Assembly (NCBI RefSeq): GCF_023065955.2
Contig: NW_026622997.1
Location: forward strand, 5,256,001-5,320,000
Direction of reading: 5' to 3'
DNA length: 64,000 nucleotides
From: Ursus arctos
Lineage: Eukaryota > Chordata > Mammalia > Carnivora > Ursidae
The notes under the pieces are model-generated. The model worked only from the letters and a program-made list of their open reading frames with translations. It did no database searches and was not told the DNA's origin. The position numbers and the translations under genes were made by a program. Shown here one piece after another: positions 12,401 to 24,639 of this stretch; position 1 is the stretch's first letter; each line of letters begins with the position of its first letter.

Positions 12401-14520
12401 ACCCTGGATTCAAATTCTTGGTTTCCCAGACTCCTGGGCTTCTGAAAAGTTCTCCATCTCATATCCAGGACCAGGCCACCTGCATGCCTGGTCAATGCTA
12501 TAGCCTTCTAGGTGGGACCTCTGCCTGTCTGAATGAGCTCCTCACCCTTCCCCAGCCCAGCCTTCCCTGGTTCACTGCCACCCAAGTCCCTGCAAGGCAG
12601 ATGCCATTCAGAAGGATGGAGAGTGTAGATACCTTCTGCTGGGGATGGGAGAGGGGACATAAAGATGGTGGAGACTCTTGGCAGGTATCTATGTATAGGC
12701 AATGGGAGGACTCTGAAAAGCTCTGAGTGGGGAGCAAACATGGGAGAAATTCTTGTGGCTGCAGCACCTAGAATGTTATAGAACAGATGGGATTTAGCAA
12801 TGAGGAGGGCATGCAGATATGAATGACAATAATGAAAAAGCTCAACCTGGCCATGGACTCCACTTTCGTCATCGCCTCAGGGCACATTCTGTCCCTAAGG
12901 TCCAGCCACTCCCTATCTCTGTGTCCTTGACCATTCTTAGTTCATACTAAACTTGCTAACTTGGGCTGAGATATCCACATGCAGGCATCTCCTGAACAGT
13001 GAGCACCAGCGGGGAAGCCTTTCCTGTGTTAGGCATGTGGATGGTGGGTGAGCACACCGATCACCTTTTGCCACCTTCTAGTGACTTATACAATCTTGAA
13101 CGAAAAAACACACGTACAAGCACACGTACACACCCAACCCCCAGCCTTCTGAATAGTTGAGTTCCACCGGGAGAGTAAAAATTTTTAGTGGAAATAATGA
13201 TATAGCACTCATGTTTCGCTGGCATTAAGCAGCTGCTGCAAGCCGGGTGCCCGTAGAGAAGGGGACTGCGGCCGAGCCTGACTCAGTGGAAGGAAGTGGT
13301 GTGTTTCCATTGCAGAGCTCAAAAACAAGTTTGAGGAAAGGCTTGCGTGTCACTGGCATTTCCCTGTTGTGTTTATGAAATAAGGTGGGAATAAAGCTTT
13401 GGGGTTACTCTAATCTTGTCTTTTACAAGAAACCAAGAAGCCCCCAGTGGAACACCAGCAGGGGGCTGTGGCAGCCCCGGGAGGTGCTGGGGAAACCCAA
13501 AGGCGCCTGGCCAGGGAGGGAGTGGGGCACCGCAATGCCCAGCAATCTGAAGCCCTATTTTAGGGATGACAACAGGGGAACCTCTTTGTCTGGTTGTTCC
13601 CTTCTTTAGATGGACAGTGTGGGTGCAAACAGCAGGCACTGTGTGGATGGCACTGAGTATCCTGGCCAGAGAGAGGCACTGGGGCCCCAGGGAGGCATCT
13701 TAGAAGGTGGATCTGCACACATCGAATGTGGGAGGTACCAGTGTTCCTTGAAACATACTGACCACCTGGACCATGCCATTCTATCTGCACTGGTGTCATG
13801 ACAGGACTCTTACTGAAGTTGGCAATTTCACCAGAAACCAGTTCCATATTCTAGAGATCAGTTCACAATTTCTACTGCCTGGGGAGAGAACTGCATTGAA
13901 AAGAGCTTCCAGGCATCCAGCAAGGAGAAGGATTGACCCAGTGATGGTCTGGATGATTTCCATACTGGTGGGAAAGCAGTGTGGCATTCCCAAAACGAAG
14001 AGCTGGCAAAGAGCCTACACACAAAAAAGCCTGGATGCCCAGGGCTGGGGGGCCGTCCTTCCTTCCCTGGATGGCAACCTTCACCAGAATCTCCTAGTCC
14101 AAGCAGCCCCAGAAACTAAGCTGCCTTTGAAGTACCATATCAGGGGTTCATTTCTATATTTAAACCAGAGTGAAAGACAATGAGCCAGATGAAAGAGTGC
14201 CTGAAAACAACAAACACAGAGGAAGCGGCGGTGCCTGCTAGTCATGCGTCTGTGGCCAAGCCCTGATGTTCCACTCACCTGTTTGGGTTGTGATCAGGCA
14301 GCAAAACAATGGGAGAAAAAAATCCCCACATTTTCACAAGGAGGTTTACTGGAAAATCTTCTAACAAATAGAGTCAGAAGTATAAGCATAGCAATCTTGA
14401 AACCACCTTCTCATCATTCAACTGTTGTTTTCAAAATCGTCTCTCTCCTTGGCCACTGCCTTGGAGGCCTTACCATCGATGCTTGGGCACAAAGTCCCCT
14501 CCAGAAGCCACACAATCTGC
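9460..14520. other. mostly unique, GC-richer sequence with no supported gene
   Basis: I recognise no clear LINE or SINE here. The longest ATG frame in the window (200 codons, plus strand, 12124-12726) and a 136-codon frame (13773-14183) lie here. Neither shows a recognisable domain, and both overlap long frames on the other strand. Weak L2/MIR-like text occurs near 10570-10900 and 11180-11260. No exon is called. Confidence 0.5.
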
Positions 14521-14526
14521 CTCAAA

Positions 14527-14913
14527 TGCTGTGGGCTGAATTGTGTACCCCCCCAAATTCATACACTGATACCCTAATCCCCAGTACCTCAGAATGCGAC
14601 TGTGCTTGAAGGTAGGGTTTTTATGGAGGTGATTAGGTTAAAACGAGGTCACGGGGGTGGGCCCTAGCCCAATAGGACTGATGTCCTTATCAGAGGAAAT
14701 TTGGGACCCAGACGCACAGAAGGGAAGACCCTGTGAAAACACATGGCGAAGATGGCCAGCTGTAAGTCAAGGACTGTGGCTCTCAGGAGAACCAAACCTG
14801 CCAACACCTTCACCTTGTACTTCCAGCCAAAGAACTGTGAGAAAATAAACTTGTGTTGTATAAGACCCTCAGTCTGTAGTCCTTTATTACGACAACCCTA
14901 GCAAACTAATACA
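14527..14913 (+). mobile_element. MLT1-type LTR (ERVL-MaLR), solitary
   Basis: Starts 'tgctgtgggctgaattgtgt' and runs through 'gggtgggccctagcccaata' and 'agaactgtgagaaaataaac' to 'gcaaactaataca', in the order of an MLT1 LTR. It includes the polyadenylation signal near the 3' end. It is an old endogenous retrovirus-like relic with no internal coding part attached. Confidence 0.8.
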
Positions 14914-15034
14914 TTGTCTTTCTAGAGACTCTTAAAAAAAAATCACTTTGTTAATGAGGGAACAGAGGCTCCCAAATCCAGAGTGACTCTGTTCTCACTG
15001 TTCAGGAGATATCTGAGGTCACATAGTTAAACAG

Positions 15035-15990
15035 CAGTCAACCGACATGTATTGAGCATCCAGTAGGTGCCAGACACTGTTTCTGCACTAAGCAAGACCG
15101 ACGGAGTCCCTGCCTTCACAACAGCTTATATTCTGCAGGAATCAGACAATAAACATGTCCACTGTGTTGTCAGGTAGAGACAAGTGTTGTGGAGGAGAAA
15201 TGAAGCAGAGTAAGTGAGGCCACGCTTGGTGAGTCCTAGAAGAGCGGGGAAGAGGGTGTGGCTGGAATGAGAAGAGTAAGGGGAAAATGCCAGGAGGTAA
15301 AGTCAGAGTAGAAGGGGGAGCCAGCTTTGGTAATACACAGTAAGCACTGGGGCTTTGCTGTAGGTGGAACGAGGAGCCTGGGAGGGTTTTAAGAAAGGCC
15401 TGACAGATCCTGCCTTCACTGTGAAGGGATCACCTCGGCTGCACATGGAGGACTGGTTGACCCAGGAAGCAAAGAGTGGAAACAGAACAGCTATGAGGTC
15501 ACTGCAGAGCCCAGGTGAGAAGTACAGGGGCTAGTGGTGGGTAAACTCCGGATCTATTTGTAAGGAGAGTTGAAAGAGAGGAAACGAAGCTGACAGCACT
15601 TGTCAGATCTCCAACTAGACCTGGAAAATGGGTGGCTGCTGGCCTTGCCATCCTGGAGCTGAGGGAAGTCAAGGCTGGAGGTGTAAAAACTCAGGAATGG
15701 GGCACACAGAGGTGGTATTTCAGGTCCTCAGCTTAGACAAGATCACTGTGTGAGAAAGATAACAGAGCCCAGGCCACATCCTGGGACCCAGGGAGGGGGT
15801 CAGGGAGAAGGCGAGAGGCCACAGGGAGAGGGAGCACAAAGCTGGGAAGAGGAGAGCCAGGAATACAGCAGAGGCAACATTTCAAGAGTGAATGAGTGTT
15901 GACTGTGTTTTTGCTGTGGAGACATTGACCTAGGGACTGGGAAGTGGCCACGGGCTTTGGCAAGTGAAAGTTTTGGTAGCCTTGACAGCT
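15035..15990 (+). mobile_element. L2 LINE relic
   Basis: Begins with 'tgtattgagcatccagtagg tgccagacac'-type text, then 'agtccctgccttcacaac' and 'gacaataaacatgtccac', which is a common L2-associated order. The distal half is only loosely similar, so the right border is a guess. Confidence 0.45.
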
Positions 15991-16207
15991 GTTTTGGTGG
16001 AGATGGGGAGACAAAAGTCTCAGTTAAACAGAGTATGAGTAGAAAGGATGGTAAGCATAGGCAATTCAAGAGTTCTTGCTATCAAGGAAGGAAAGAAATG
16101 GGGCAGTAGCTGGAGGGACATGTAGGATAAGGGGGGGGATTTTTGAGGTGGGAGACATTGCAGCCTGTTTTTGTGCTGCTGAGAATGATGCAGTTTGTTC
16201 ATTCACG

Positions 16208-16276
16208 GAAGACAGAGAAGGGACAAATGCTGTGCTGATGTCCCTGAAGACAGAGAAGGGACAAATGCTGTGCTGA
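16208..16276 (+). repeat. 38-bp-period tandem duplication
   Basis: The 31-base unit that starts gaagacagagaagggacaaa occurs at 16208-16238 and again, without a mismatch, at 16246-16276. It is separated by 7 bp, giving a period of 38 and 1.8 copies. Perfect identity in non-coding DNA points to a recent duplication. Confidence 0.95.
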
Positions 16277-16604
16277 GACAGTGGGGGATGGGAAACTGTG
16301 CACAGCTGGAAGGGCTGGCGATGGCATAAACACTCCTCCACCAGAATAGGGGAGACATGGCTCTTTCCACAAGCTACTCCCCACTTCTTCATTACTCAGA
16401 GAACCCAGATTTTGTTCACCACCTATGAGAGGTTATATCATGCAGTGGAGGTTGAGTCTCCCCCAGACCCAGGAGATGAACACTGTTTGGTCTAAGCCAG
16501 TTGTAGGGATCTGTCTTCTTGCGTAGACATGGTCTAAATGTAGTCTTCTCTTCTTCTGAGAAGAATTGTCTCACTTGAATAAAGACATACGAGATACAAT
16601 GTTC

Positions 16605-16707
16605 AATGATTCATCAGTTGCCCCTAACACCCAGGGCTCATCAAGTTGCATTATATCAAAAACTAATGATGTACTATACGTTGGCTAATTGAATTTAAAT
16701 TTAAATA
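16605..16707 (+). mobile_element. very short L1 with 5' inversion (twin priming)
   Basis: 16605 to about 16651 is L1 3'-end sequence in minus orientation (gattcatcagttgcccctaa). About 16652-16707 is the adjacent L1 3'-end segment in plus orientation (atatcaaaaactaatgatgt) running into the A-rich tail. The whole is flanked by a diverged duplication of about 24 bp, aaagacatacgagatacaat on the left and aaagacatatgagacacaaa on the right. Confidence 0.88.
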
Positions 16708-17189
16708 AAAGACATATGAGACACAAATGTTCTCTTTTTCTTGCCCCTACATTTTCCTTTTGTTTATAACAGGTGTTTTGTGACCTTGAGGGACCATTTT
16801 AAGGGGAAAGCTACATGTCGAGAATGGAAGTAGCCTAGGTCCTTAATATTATCCCTGGGTCACTATAATCAACCCTAGAGTTGCCATTTACAGGCTTCTT
16901 ATTAAGTGAAGTAATAAATGCCATTGCTCTTTCCAGCACATCACAAAGCATCTGTTTTTTTTGTTTGCTTTCGGCAAACAAGCATAGCAGTCTTAAAAGC
17001 TGAGACAAATCTGTGCTGGTTCCATAGTCAGCTATTGGTAGTTCTGGAGTAATCAGCCCCACAAGAGTGTGAATGAGACCAAAACCTCAGACACACGCTC
17101 CAGTGACATGAACTGCAGGCATAAGGCAGCCCTAGATTATGTGACTGGAATATGTCATTGGTGCAGAGGTTTGCATGACATCTTCTGGG

Positions 17190-17365
17190 TCCTTTCAGTA
17201 GGACTTTGGGAAAATCATTTAAATTCTCTGAGCCTTGGTTTCCTTAAATGTAAAATAGGGGTTCTAATAGTACCTGCCTTATAGAGTTCTTGAGAGGATT
17301 AAATGAACTCCCATGTGTTAAGCAGTTTATATAGTGCCTGATGTATACTAAGTGCTGTTATGTTG
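17190..17365 (+). repeat. MIR, plus strand
   Basis: Text such as 'ctctgagccttggtttcctt', 'aatagtacctgccttataga' and 'gaggattaaatgaactccc' is the MIR core and 3' part in order. Confidence 0.8.
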
Positions 17366-17429
17366 GTTATTAATTGGCCCTTTGCTGTTGGCCATTTTTT
17401 TCTATTGTAAGAAATAAAGATAATCATGG

Positions 17430-17530
17430 CTAAAATTTACTGAACACCTATTACGTGCCAGGCACCACACAATGTGCTCTATAAATTGTTATTTCATTAA
17501 CCCAACCTGGTCATTATTCTCTGAGGCCTG
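17430..17530 (-). repeat. MIR fragment, minus strand
   Basis: 'tttactgaacacctattacg tgccaggcac'-type text matches the reverse of the MIR 3' end. Short. Confidence 0.6.
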
Positions 17531-18719
17531 CTATTAACCGTGAACTACCCAAGAGTCTTTGTCTTTGGGTCAGTTTCCCCAGAGACTGCCGGCATGTCTC
17601 AGAAAGAAAAATGGAAGTGTCACCTCAGCTTCGACAAACGCTGAGCAAGTGCTCCAGACAATATCCCAGAGACTCCGCTCCTGGCCATTTGGACACCTCA
17701 TGGGGATAATCCAAGCCTCTCCCCTGCCCTTCACCCCACCCTGAAGTGGAGGGAGTAGGACAAAGGACTCTAAAGCCAAAAGGGGGCCAAGGGTGGGGAA
17801 GCAATATCATCCATCAAATTGGTTGGGCAGTGCCCCCTGTGGGTGTACTCTTTGAGTCCACCCACATCTCTCTTCATCCTCCCATGTGGTCAGATAGAAT
17901 GACCCAGAGGGGCTTTTCCTTGTTTGACTAACGGGGAGCCCCTTCCCTTGGACAGTTAAACAAGCTGTGCAAGGAAACACAGCTAAGCCTGCCTTAGCCT
18001 GCAAACGTTAAAGGCCATGCATGGTCCTGGCCAAATCCAAGGAAACCTGGGAACGTTCCTTACTACAAGGGTACATTTTCTGGTGTAACATTCCTTGGCA
18101 AATTCTAGGACCTCATCACAACAGGATCTCAGCAGAGTTACATCTGAATTTGTACAATTCAGATTTCCAGTAACAACTCCAAACACTTCTGTGGTCATGT
18201 CACTGCTCTGTTCAGAAACGTCCAAATGCTCCTTGTGGCTCAGTGAGTTAAGTCCAACCTCCCATAGGATTTTGAAATGGCTAAGGCAGCATTTCTGGCA
18301 AGGGGTCAGACATACTGTGTGTACACAGAGCTCACAGGCAGAGACCTCACCCTGTAATGCCTGGCCTCAGAGCGAGGCAGCTCCCCTCATGGCCAGATGA
18401 GAAAGCTGCTGCTGCTTCTATCAGGAACTCAGTCCCACTGGCTGGGTGAGTGGAGAACACTGATAAGTGCTGATCCTTCTTGGTTCCAAGGCCCTCATGT
18501 AATAATCCCACCACCAGTACTCAAGCCAAGGCTATTCAGAGAAAAAGCACTGGGGGCAGAATGCACTCTGACCATTTCATAGATGTCTTCACTAATCATC
18601 ACTCCAACAGTATGAGGGTGGAATTACTCTATGCAGTGTATAGACCAGGGCTACTCAATAATGTTATTTGGCAGAGGCCACGTGAGCAGTAGAAATGGAA
18701 TGTGAGCTGAGGTTTGACT
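17531..18719. other. no gene recognised
   Basis: Mostly unique sequence with short chance frames. A weak old-repeat resemblance (L2- or MIR-like) occurs near 18200-18400 and 18640-18730 but is too diverged to call. Confidence 0.4.
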
Positions 18720-21058
18720 CCAAAGCTAGTGTACTTTTTCTGCATCTATTGAAATAATCATACAGTTTTCCTTTTCTTCCTTTTGATAAGATAAATGACA
18801 TTGGTTACTTTTCAGATATTGAACCAAGCTCTCATTTCTGGTATAAACTCCTCTTGGTCATACTTTATCCTTTTTATATACAGTTGACCCTTGAACAACA
18901 TGGGTTTGCATTGTGTGGGTCCGCTCACATGTAAATTTTTCAATAAATACAGTATGCTGTAAATGTATTTTCTCTTCCTTATGATTTTCTTTATAAGATT
19001 TTCTTTTCTCAAGCTTACTTTATTGTAAGAGTACAGTATATAATACACAGAACATACAAAATATGTTCAATAGATTGTGTACGTTATTAGTAGGGCTTCT
19101 GATCAACAGTCGGCTATTAGTAATTAGGTTTTTGGGGAGTCAACGTTATATGCAGATTTTCAATTGCACGAGGTGCCCCTAATGCCCATATTACTCAACG
19201 GTAAACTGTATTGCTGGATTCAATTTGCCAGTACTGTATTAATGATTTTAGGGTCAACGTTCATGAAGGATATTGTTTAGCAGTTTTCTTCTCTTGCAAT
19301 GTCTTTCTCTGGTTTTGATATCAGGGTAATATGGGTATTATAAAATGAATTTGGGAAATATTCTCTTCTATATTTTGAATAAGTTTTATACTCTAAAAGA
19401 ATTTAACTATTCTTTAGGTGTTTTATAGAATTTACCAGTGAATTCACCTCTTGGCTTGGAGGTGTCTTTAGGTGGAAGGATTTTAAACTGTGAATTCAAA
19501 TTCTTTGGTAGATGTAGCTCTACTTAGGTTATCTAATTCTTCTTGAGTGAACTTTGATAGTTTGTCTTGCAACAAATTTGCTCATTTCATTCATGATAGC
19601 AAATGTATTGGCATAAAATTGTTCATAATATTCCTTATTATCCTTTTAATGTGTGTAGACGTGGGTAATATCTCCACTTTCATCCCTGACATTGGTAATT
19701 TGGGTCTGCTCTCTCTCCTATACCATTCTGCTATAGATTTATTAATTTTACTGATTTTTTTCAAACAACTACATTTTGGTTTTATTAATTTTTTCTATTA
19801 TTTTTGTTGTTTTCAGTTTTATTCATTTTGGCTCTCATATTGATGATTTCCTTCTTTGTGTTTGCTCCAGATTTCATTTGCTCTTCTTTTCTGTTTTCTT
19901 AAGGTGAAAGCTTAGAGTATGGATTTGAGAACTTTCCTGTTTTCTTATATAAGAACTTGATGCTATTCATTTCCTTTAAACTCTGCTTTAAACGTGCCCC
20001 AAGATTTTGATATAACATATTTTCTTAGTTAAAAATATTTTCTAAGTTACCTCGTTATTTCTCTTTGAACATACGGGATATTTAGAAGCGTGTTGTTTAA
20101 TGTTTTATATTCTATCTTGGTGAATGTCCCATATGCACTTGAGAATAATATGTATTATGCTGTCATTTGGTAAAGTGTTCTAAAAATGTCAGTTATATGA
20201 AGTTTGTTGATAGCATTATTCATGTCCCCTGTATCTTTATTGATATTCTATTCTGTCACTTATTGAGAGACAAATGTTGGAATATCCAATTACAACTATA
20301 GATTTGTTTATTTCTCCTCTCAGTTTTACCATTTCTGTTCTGTATGAATCAAAATTTTTATTGGGTACATACACATGTAAGATTACTTTGTCTTCTTGAT
20401 GAATCGATCCTTTGGTCATTAAATAATGCTCCCTCTCATAATTGGTTATAGTTTTTGTACTAAAGTTTACTTTGTTATTAATATTGTCATTCTAGCTGTC
20501 TTTTGATTAGTGTTTGTAAGTGTACCTTTTCTCATTCTTATACTTTTGACTGTCAATGTCTTTATATTTTAAAGTGAGGTTTCTATACGCAGAATATAAT
20601 TGGACCTTTCTTTCTTTCCTTCTCCCTCTCTCTCTCCTCCATCAGCAATCTGTTTTTTAATCAGGGCTTTTGCATTTATTATAATTACTGATATGGTTGG
20701 ATTTGAATCTATCATCTTGCCAATTGTTACTATTTACTTCATTTGCTCTTTGTTCATATTTTTCCTTTTTTCCCTGCCTTCTTTTGGATTGAGTATTTAT
20801 TATTCTACTAAAATAATCTCCACTGTTGGCTTATTAGTATCTTTAAAAATTTCTTTGTTAGTGGGTACTCTAGGGTTTATTATATTAACATATTCAATTT
20901 CTCACTGTCTACCTTCAAATAATTTACCACTTCCATATAGTGTAGGACTTACATTATGGTTTTCTATCTTGTTCTTTTATCATATATTTTACTTCTGCAT
21001 GTTATAAATCCCATAACACAGTGTTCCTGTTTTGAGTTTAGACAGTCTTTTAAAGCAA
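18720..21058 (-). mobile_element. old L1M, ORF2 region, minus strand
   Basis: Reverse-strand ORF2 landmarks in order: 'ctgcatctattgaaataatc', 'atgggtattataaaatgaat', 'tgccccaagattttgatata' and 'attcatgtcccctgtatctt'. The frame is broken many times. A Tigger-type transposon (18881-19208) sits inside. The L1 beginning near 21075 abuts its right end. Confidence 0.75.
18881..19208. mobile_element. Tigger/pogo-family DNA transposon (non-autonomous) with TA duplication
   Basis: Starts cagttgacccttgaacaaca and ends gtaaactg. The ends are imperfect inverted repeats (CAGTTGACCCTTGA against CAGTTTACCGTTGA). The flanking dinucleotides are TA on both sides (18879-18880 and 19209-19210), as expected for TcMar-Tigger insertion. 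It is 328 bp, with no transposase frame. Confidence 0.85.
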
Positions 21059-21074
21059 TCAAAAGTAAGAAAAG

Positions 21075-24000
21075 TGGGACTTTGGGGGAAGATGGCATTG
21101 TGAGAGGATCCTAAGCTCAGACACAAATAGATAACACCCATAGCTGTGTAAATAACCCAGACAAGGACCCAAAGTCTGGCAGACTCTCCACAGGTAAATG
21201 TAGAGAAGAGGCCACATCAAAGAGGGCAGGAAGGGCAGATAGAGGGTCAAGAGCTAAACAGACACATGGGACCGTCCATGGGAGGGAGGAATGCTACAGG
21301 TGCAGGGAGAAGAGAGAAATAGATCCTCACACTGAGCACCCCAGGCATGGAGAAGACGAATCCACGTAACATTTGGCTTTGAAAACCAGAAGGGCCCAAC
21401 AATCAGTGGAGCTTAACACTTGGAACTTTAAAAATCAGTGGGCTCAGCTCTGGAAGAACCAGGAGAGTCGAGTCTCTACCCTTAAAGAGACAGGATAACA
21501 AACAGCCCCACAGAGACACAGCATAGAAACAGCAGTTAGAAAAACACCTGAGTATACAGGAGGGAGAGTGATTTACTCACCTAAGAGCATGTATGGGGGG
21601 TGGGGGTCAGGGATCATTGGGAGACTTCTCCAAGAACAAAGGAGCTGGTGGGTGCCATTTCCTTCTCCTGCTTCCTAGATACACAGACACTTGTGGGAAC
21701 CACTGCACCAACACTGTCTACCTAGTGTGCTAACAGCGTGCCTCACCCTGATGGACTTCTGCAGGTCCACCCCTCCAACCTGATAGGCCTCAGGAGGCAT
21801 TTTGGGCTGCTACACATTCCCTCCCACAGTGGTCTGGTGCACTAGTGGTGCACTTGCTGGCACAGCACAACCCATGTTCTCCTGCAGACCTGCCCACTCG
21901 AGTACACCCTTGGCTGGAACCCATCCAAAGCAGTGCCACAAGCCTAGCAGTGTGCAACCAACTCTGACAGGGACCCGGACCATGTCAAAATAACTCCTGC
22001 CCTTGGGAGAAGGGAAGATAATTATACACACCAGTCCAACTACAGCCCCAGTAGTGGGCTAGGGGCAGATATCTGGTCTGGCTGCAGGCTCTGACCACCA
22101 ATGAGAGCTTCTAGGGCACAGCACTGGGAAAGCACCCTGCAGTTTGGTGCTACTGTGTCTCTGGTAAATGCCTGGTCTGACTCAGCTCAATCCCAAGGCA
22201 GACCCAGGCTGGCCTACTAACAACACAGGGACCAAACCCTGCCCACAAGAGGCAAAGACAACCATTGCAGAGAACTGGACTGAAGGCAAACATGGCTCAA
22301 CCACAACAGTACAGTGTATTCACACACACAGGAGACACCCCTGAAGTGCCAGGTTCTAGTGAAAAGGGAACATTACACTGCAGGGCATTACAGAACCTCT
22401 TCTTCATAAGGTAAGAAGACTTTGTTACTCTCTAGACATAGAGAGTTAGACAAAATGAGAAGAGAGAAGAATATGTCCCAAATGAAAGTACAGGACAAAA
22501 TCACAGCAAGGGACCTAAATGAAATGGAGATAAATAATATGTCTGATAAAGAATTTAAAGTAATGGTCATAAAGATATTCACTAGACTTGAGAAGAGAGT
22601 GGAGGACCTCAGTATAACCCTCAACAAAGAAATAGAAAACAAAAAGAAGAACCAAAGGTGAAGAATTCAATAACAGAAATTAAAATACACTAGAGGGAAT
22701 AAATAACAGACTAGAGGAAGCAGATGAGCAGAGCAGATACCTGGAAGACACAGTAATGGAAAGCAATCAAACTGCACAGGAGACAGAAAAAAATTATAAC
22801 AACAAATGAAAATAAATTAAGGGAACTCAGCAACACCATTAAGCATGGTAATATTCAGTTTATAAGGGTCCCTGAAAGAGAAGAAAAAGGGGAGGGCAGA
22901 AAATTTAGTTGAAGAAATAATAGCCAAATGCTTCCTGTATCTGGGAAGGAAACAGAAATCCATATCGAGGAAGCACAGAGATTCCCCCAACAAAATCAAC
23001 CAAAGGAGGTCCAAATCAAGACACATATTAATCAAATATCATATTAATAAAAATGTCAGAGAGTAGTGATAAAGAATTTTAAGAGCACAAAAGAAGACAA
23101 GGGAAACCTACAGGTCTATCAGCTGATGCTTTAGCAGAAACGTTACAGGTCAGAAGAGAATGGCATGATATACTCAAAAAAAGAAAAAACCTGCAGCCAA
23201 GATACTCTGTTCATCGAGGGTATCATTCAGACAGAAGGAAAGAGAAAAAGTTTCCCAAACAAAAGTTAGAGGAGATCATGACCACTAAATGAGGCCTATA
23301 AGAAATGCTAAAGGAGACTCTTCGAGTGAAAGATAAGACCATAAATAGGAATAAGAAAAGTAGGAAGCAGGAAAGCCATAAAATTAAGTATATCTATAAA
23401 AGCCACTTAAGGGATTTACAACATAAAAGGGTGTAAAGTATGACACCGTAACCTAAACTTGGTGGGGCAGTAAAGATTGGGTTCAAATTTAAGGAACCAA
23501 CAACTTAATATAGACTGCTAAATGCAGAAGATGTTATATACAAACCAATGGTAACCACAAATCAAGAACCAGCAATACATATGCAAAACAAAGAGAAAGG
23601 AAAACAAGTATATCACAAAAGAGAGCTAGTAAACCATGAGAGGTAGCAACAAGAGAAGGAACAAAGAACTACAAAGTAACTATAAAACAAATAACAAAAT
23701 GGCAATAAGAACACACCTATCATCAAAACCACAATGAGATACCACGTCGCACCAGTCAGAATGGCTAAAATTAACAAGACAGGAAACAACAAATGTTGGC
23801 AGGATGCAGAGAAAAGGGAAACCTCTTACACTGTTGGTGGGAATGCAAGCTGGTATGGCCACTCTGGAAAACAGTATGGACGTTCCTTAAGAAGTTAAAA
23901 ATAGAGCTATCCTACGACCCAGCAATTGCACCACTAGGTATTTACCCCAAAGATAAAAATGTAGTGGTCTAAAGGGGCACCTGCATCCCAATGTTCATAG

Positions 24001-24487
24001 CAGCAATGTCCACAGTAGCCAAACTGTGGAAAGAGCCAAGATGTCCATTGACAGATGAATGGATAAAAAAGATGTATGTATATACAATGGAATATTACTC
24101 AGCCATCAGAAAGGATGACGACTTACCATTTACATTGACACGGATAGAGCTGGAGGGTATTATACTGAGCGAAATAAGTCAATCAGAGAACGACAATTAT
24201 CATATAGTTTCACTCATATGTAGAGTATAAGAAATAGCACAGAGGGTCATAAGGGAAGGAAGGGAAAACTGAATGGGAAGTTATCGGAGAGGGAGAAAAA
24301 CCAGGAGAGACTCTTAACTATAGGAAACAAACTGAGGGTTGCTGGAGGGGAGGTGGGTGGTGGGATGGGGTAACTGGGTGATGGGCATTGAGGAGGGTAC
24401 AAAATGTGATGGGCACTGGGTGTTATATGCAACTAATGAATCATTGAACACTACATCAAAAAATAATAATGTACTATAATAAAATAA
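21075..24487 (+). mobile_element. L1 with 5' end, ORF1 relic and 3' end; most of ORF2 deleted
   Basis: The 5' end carries the L1 start motif aagatggc (21089-21096), followed by about 1.3 kb of 5' UTR. An ORF1 relic spans about 22420-23700. At about 23722 the text jumps from the ORF1/ORF2 junction straight to the ORF2 C-terminal region ('aaccacaatgagataccacg'), so about 3 kb or more of ORF2 is missing. The 3' UTR and A-rich tail end near 24487. No clear target-site duplication. Confidence 0.82.
22422..22661 (+). pseudogene. L1 ORF1 relic (coiled-coil part)
   Basis: An open stretch of 79 codons, rich in Lys, Glu, Arg and Met, includes ITARDLNEMEINNMSDKEFK and a heptad-like region (FTRLEKRVEDLSITLNKEIE). 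This is the N-terminal coiled-coil type of L1 ORF1 protein, an RNA-binding chaperone of retrotransposition. It ends in a stop and is followed by broken ORF1 text, so it is non-functional. Confidence 0.7.
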
Positions 24488-24639
24488 AAATAAGTAAAGC
24501 CAACAAAACAAAACAAAACAAAAAAACCCCCATGAACAGCATTTTCTCAGAACTAGAACAAATAACCTTAAAATTTATATAGGACCACAAAATACCTCGA
24601 ATAGCCAAGGCAGTCTTAAAAAGAATAAAACTGGAGGTA

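Noticed and set aside
13773..14183. 136-codon plus-strand frame
   Set aside because: No known motif and overlapping frames on the other strand; no exon borders or conservation evidence available.
20600..21007. 135-codon hydrophobic plus-strand frame resembling a membrane protein
   Set aside because: It is antisense to an old minus-strand L1M ORF2 region; T-rich L1 antisense commonly reads as Phe/Leu/Ile-rich peptide.
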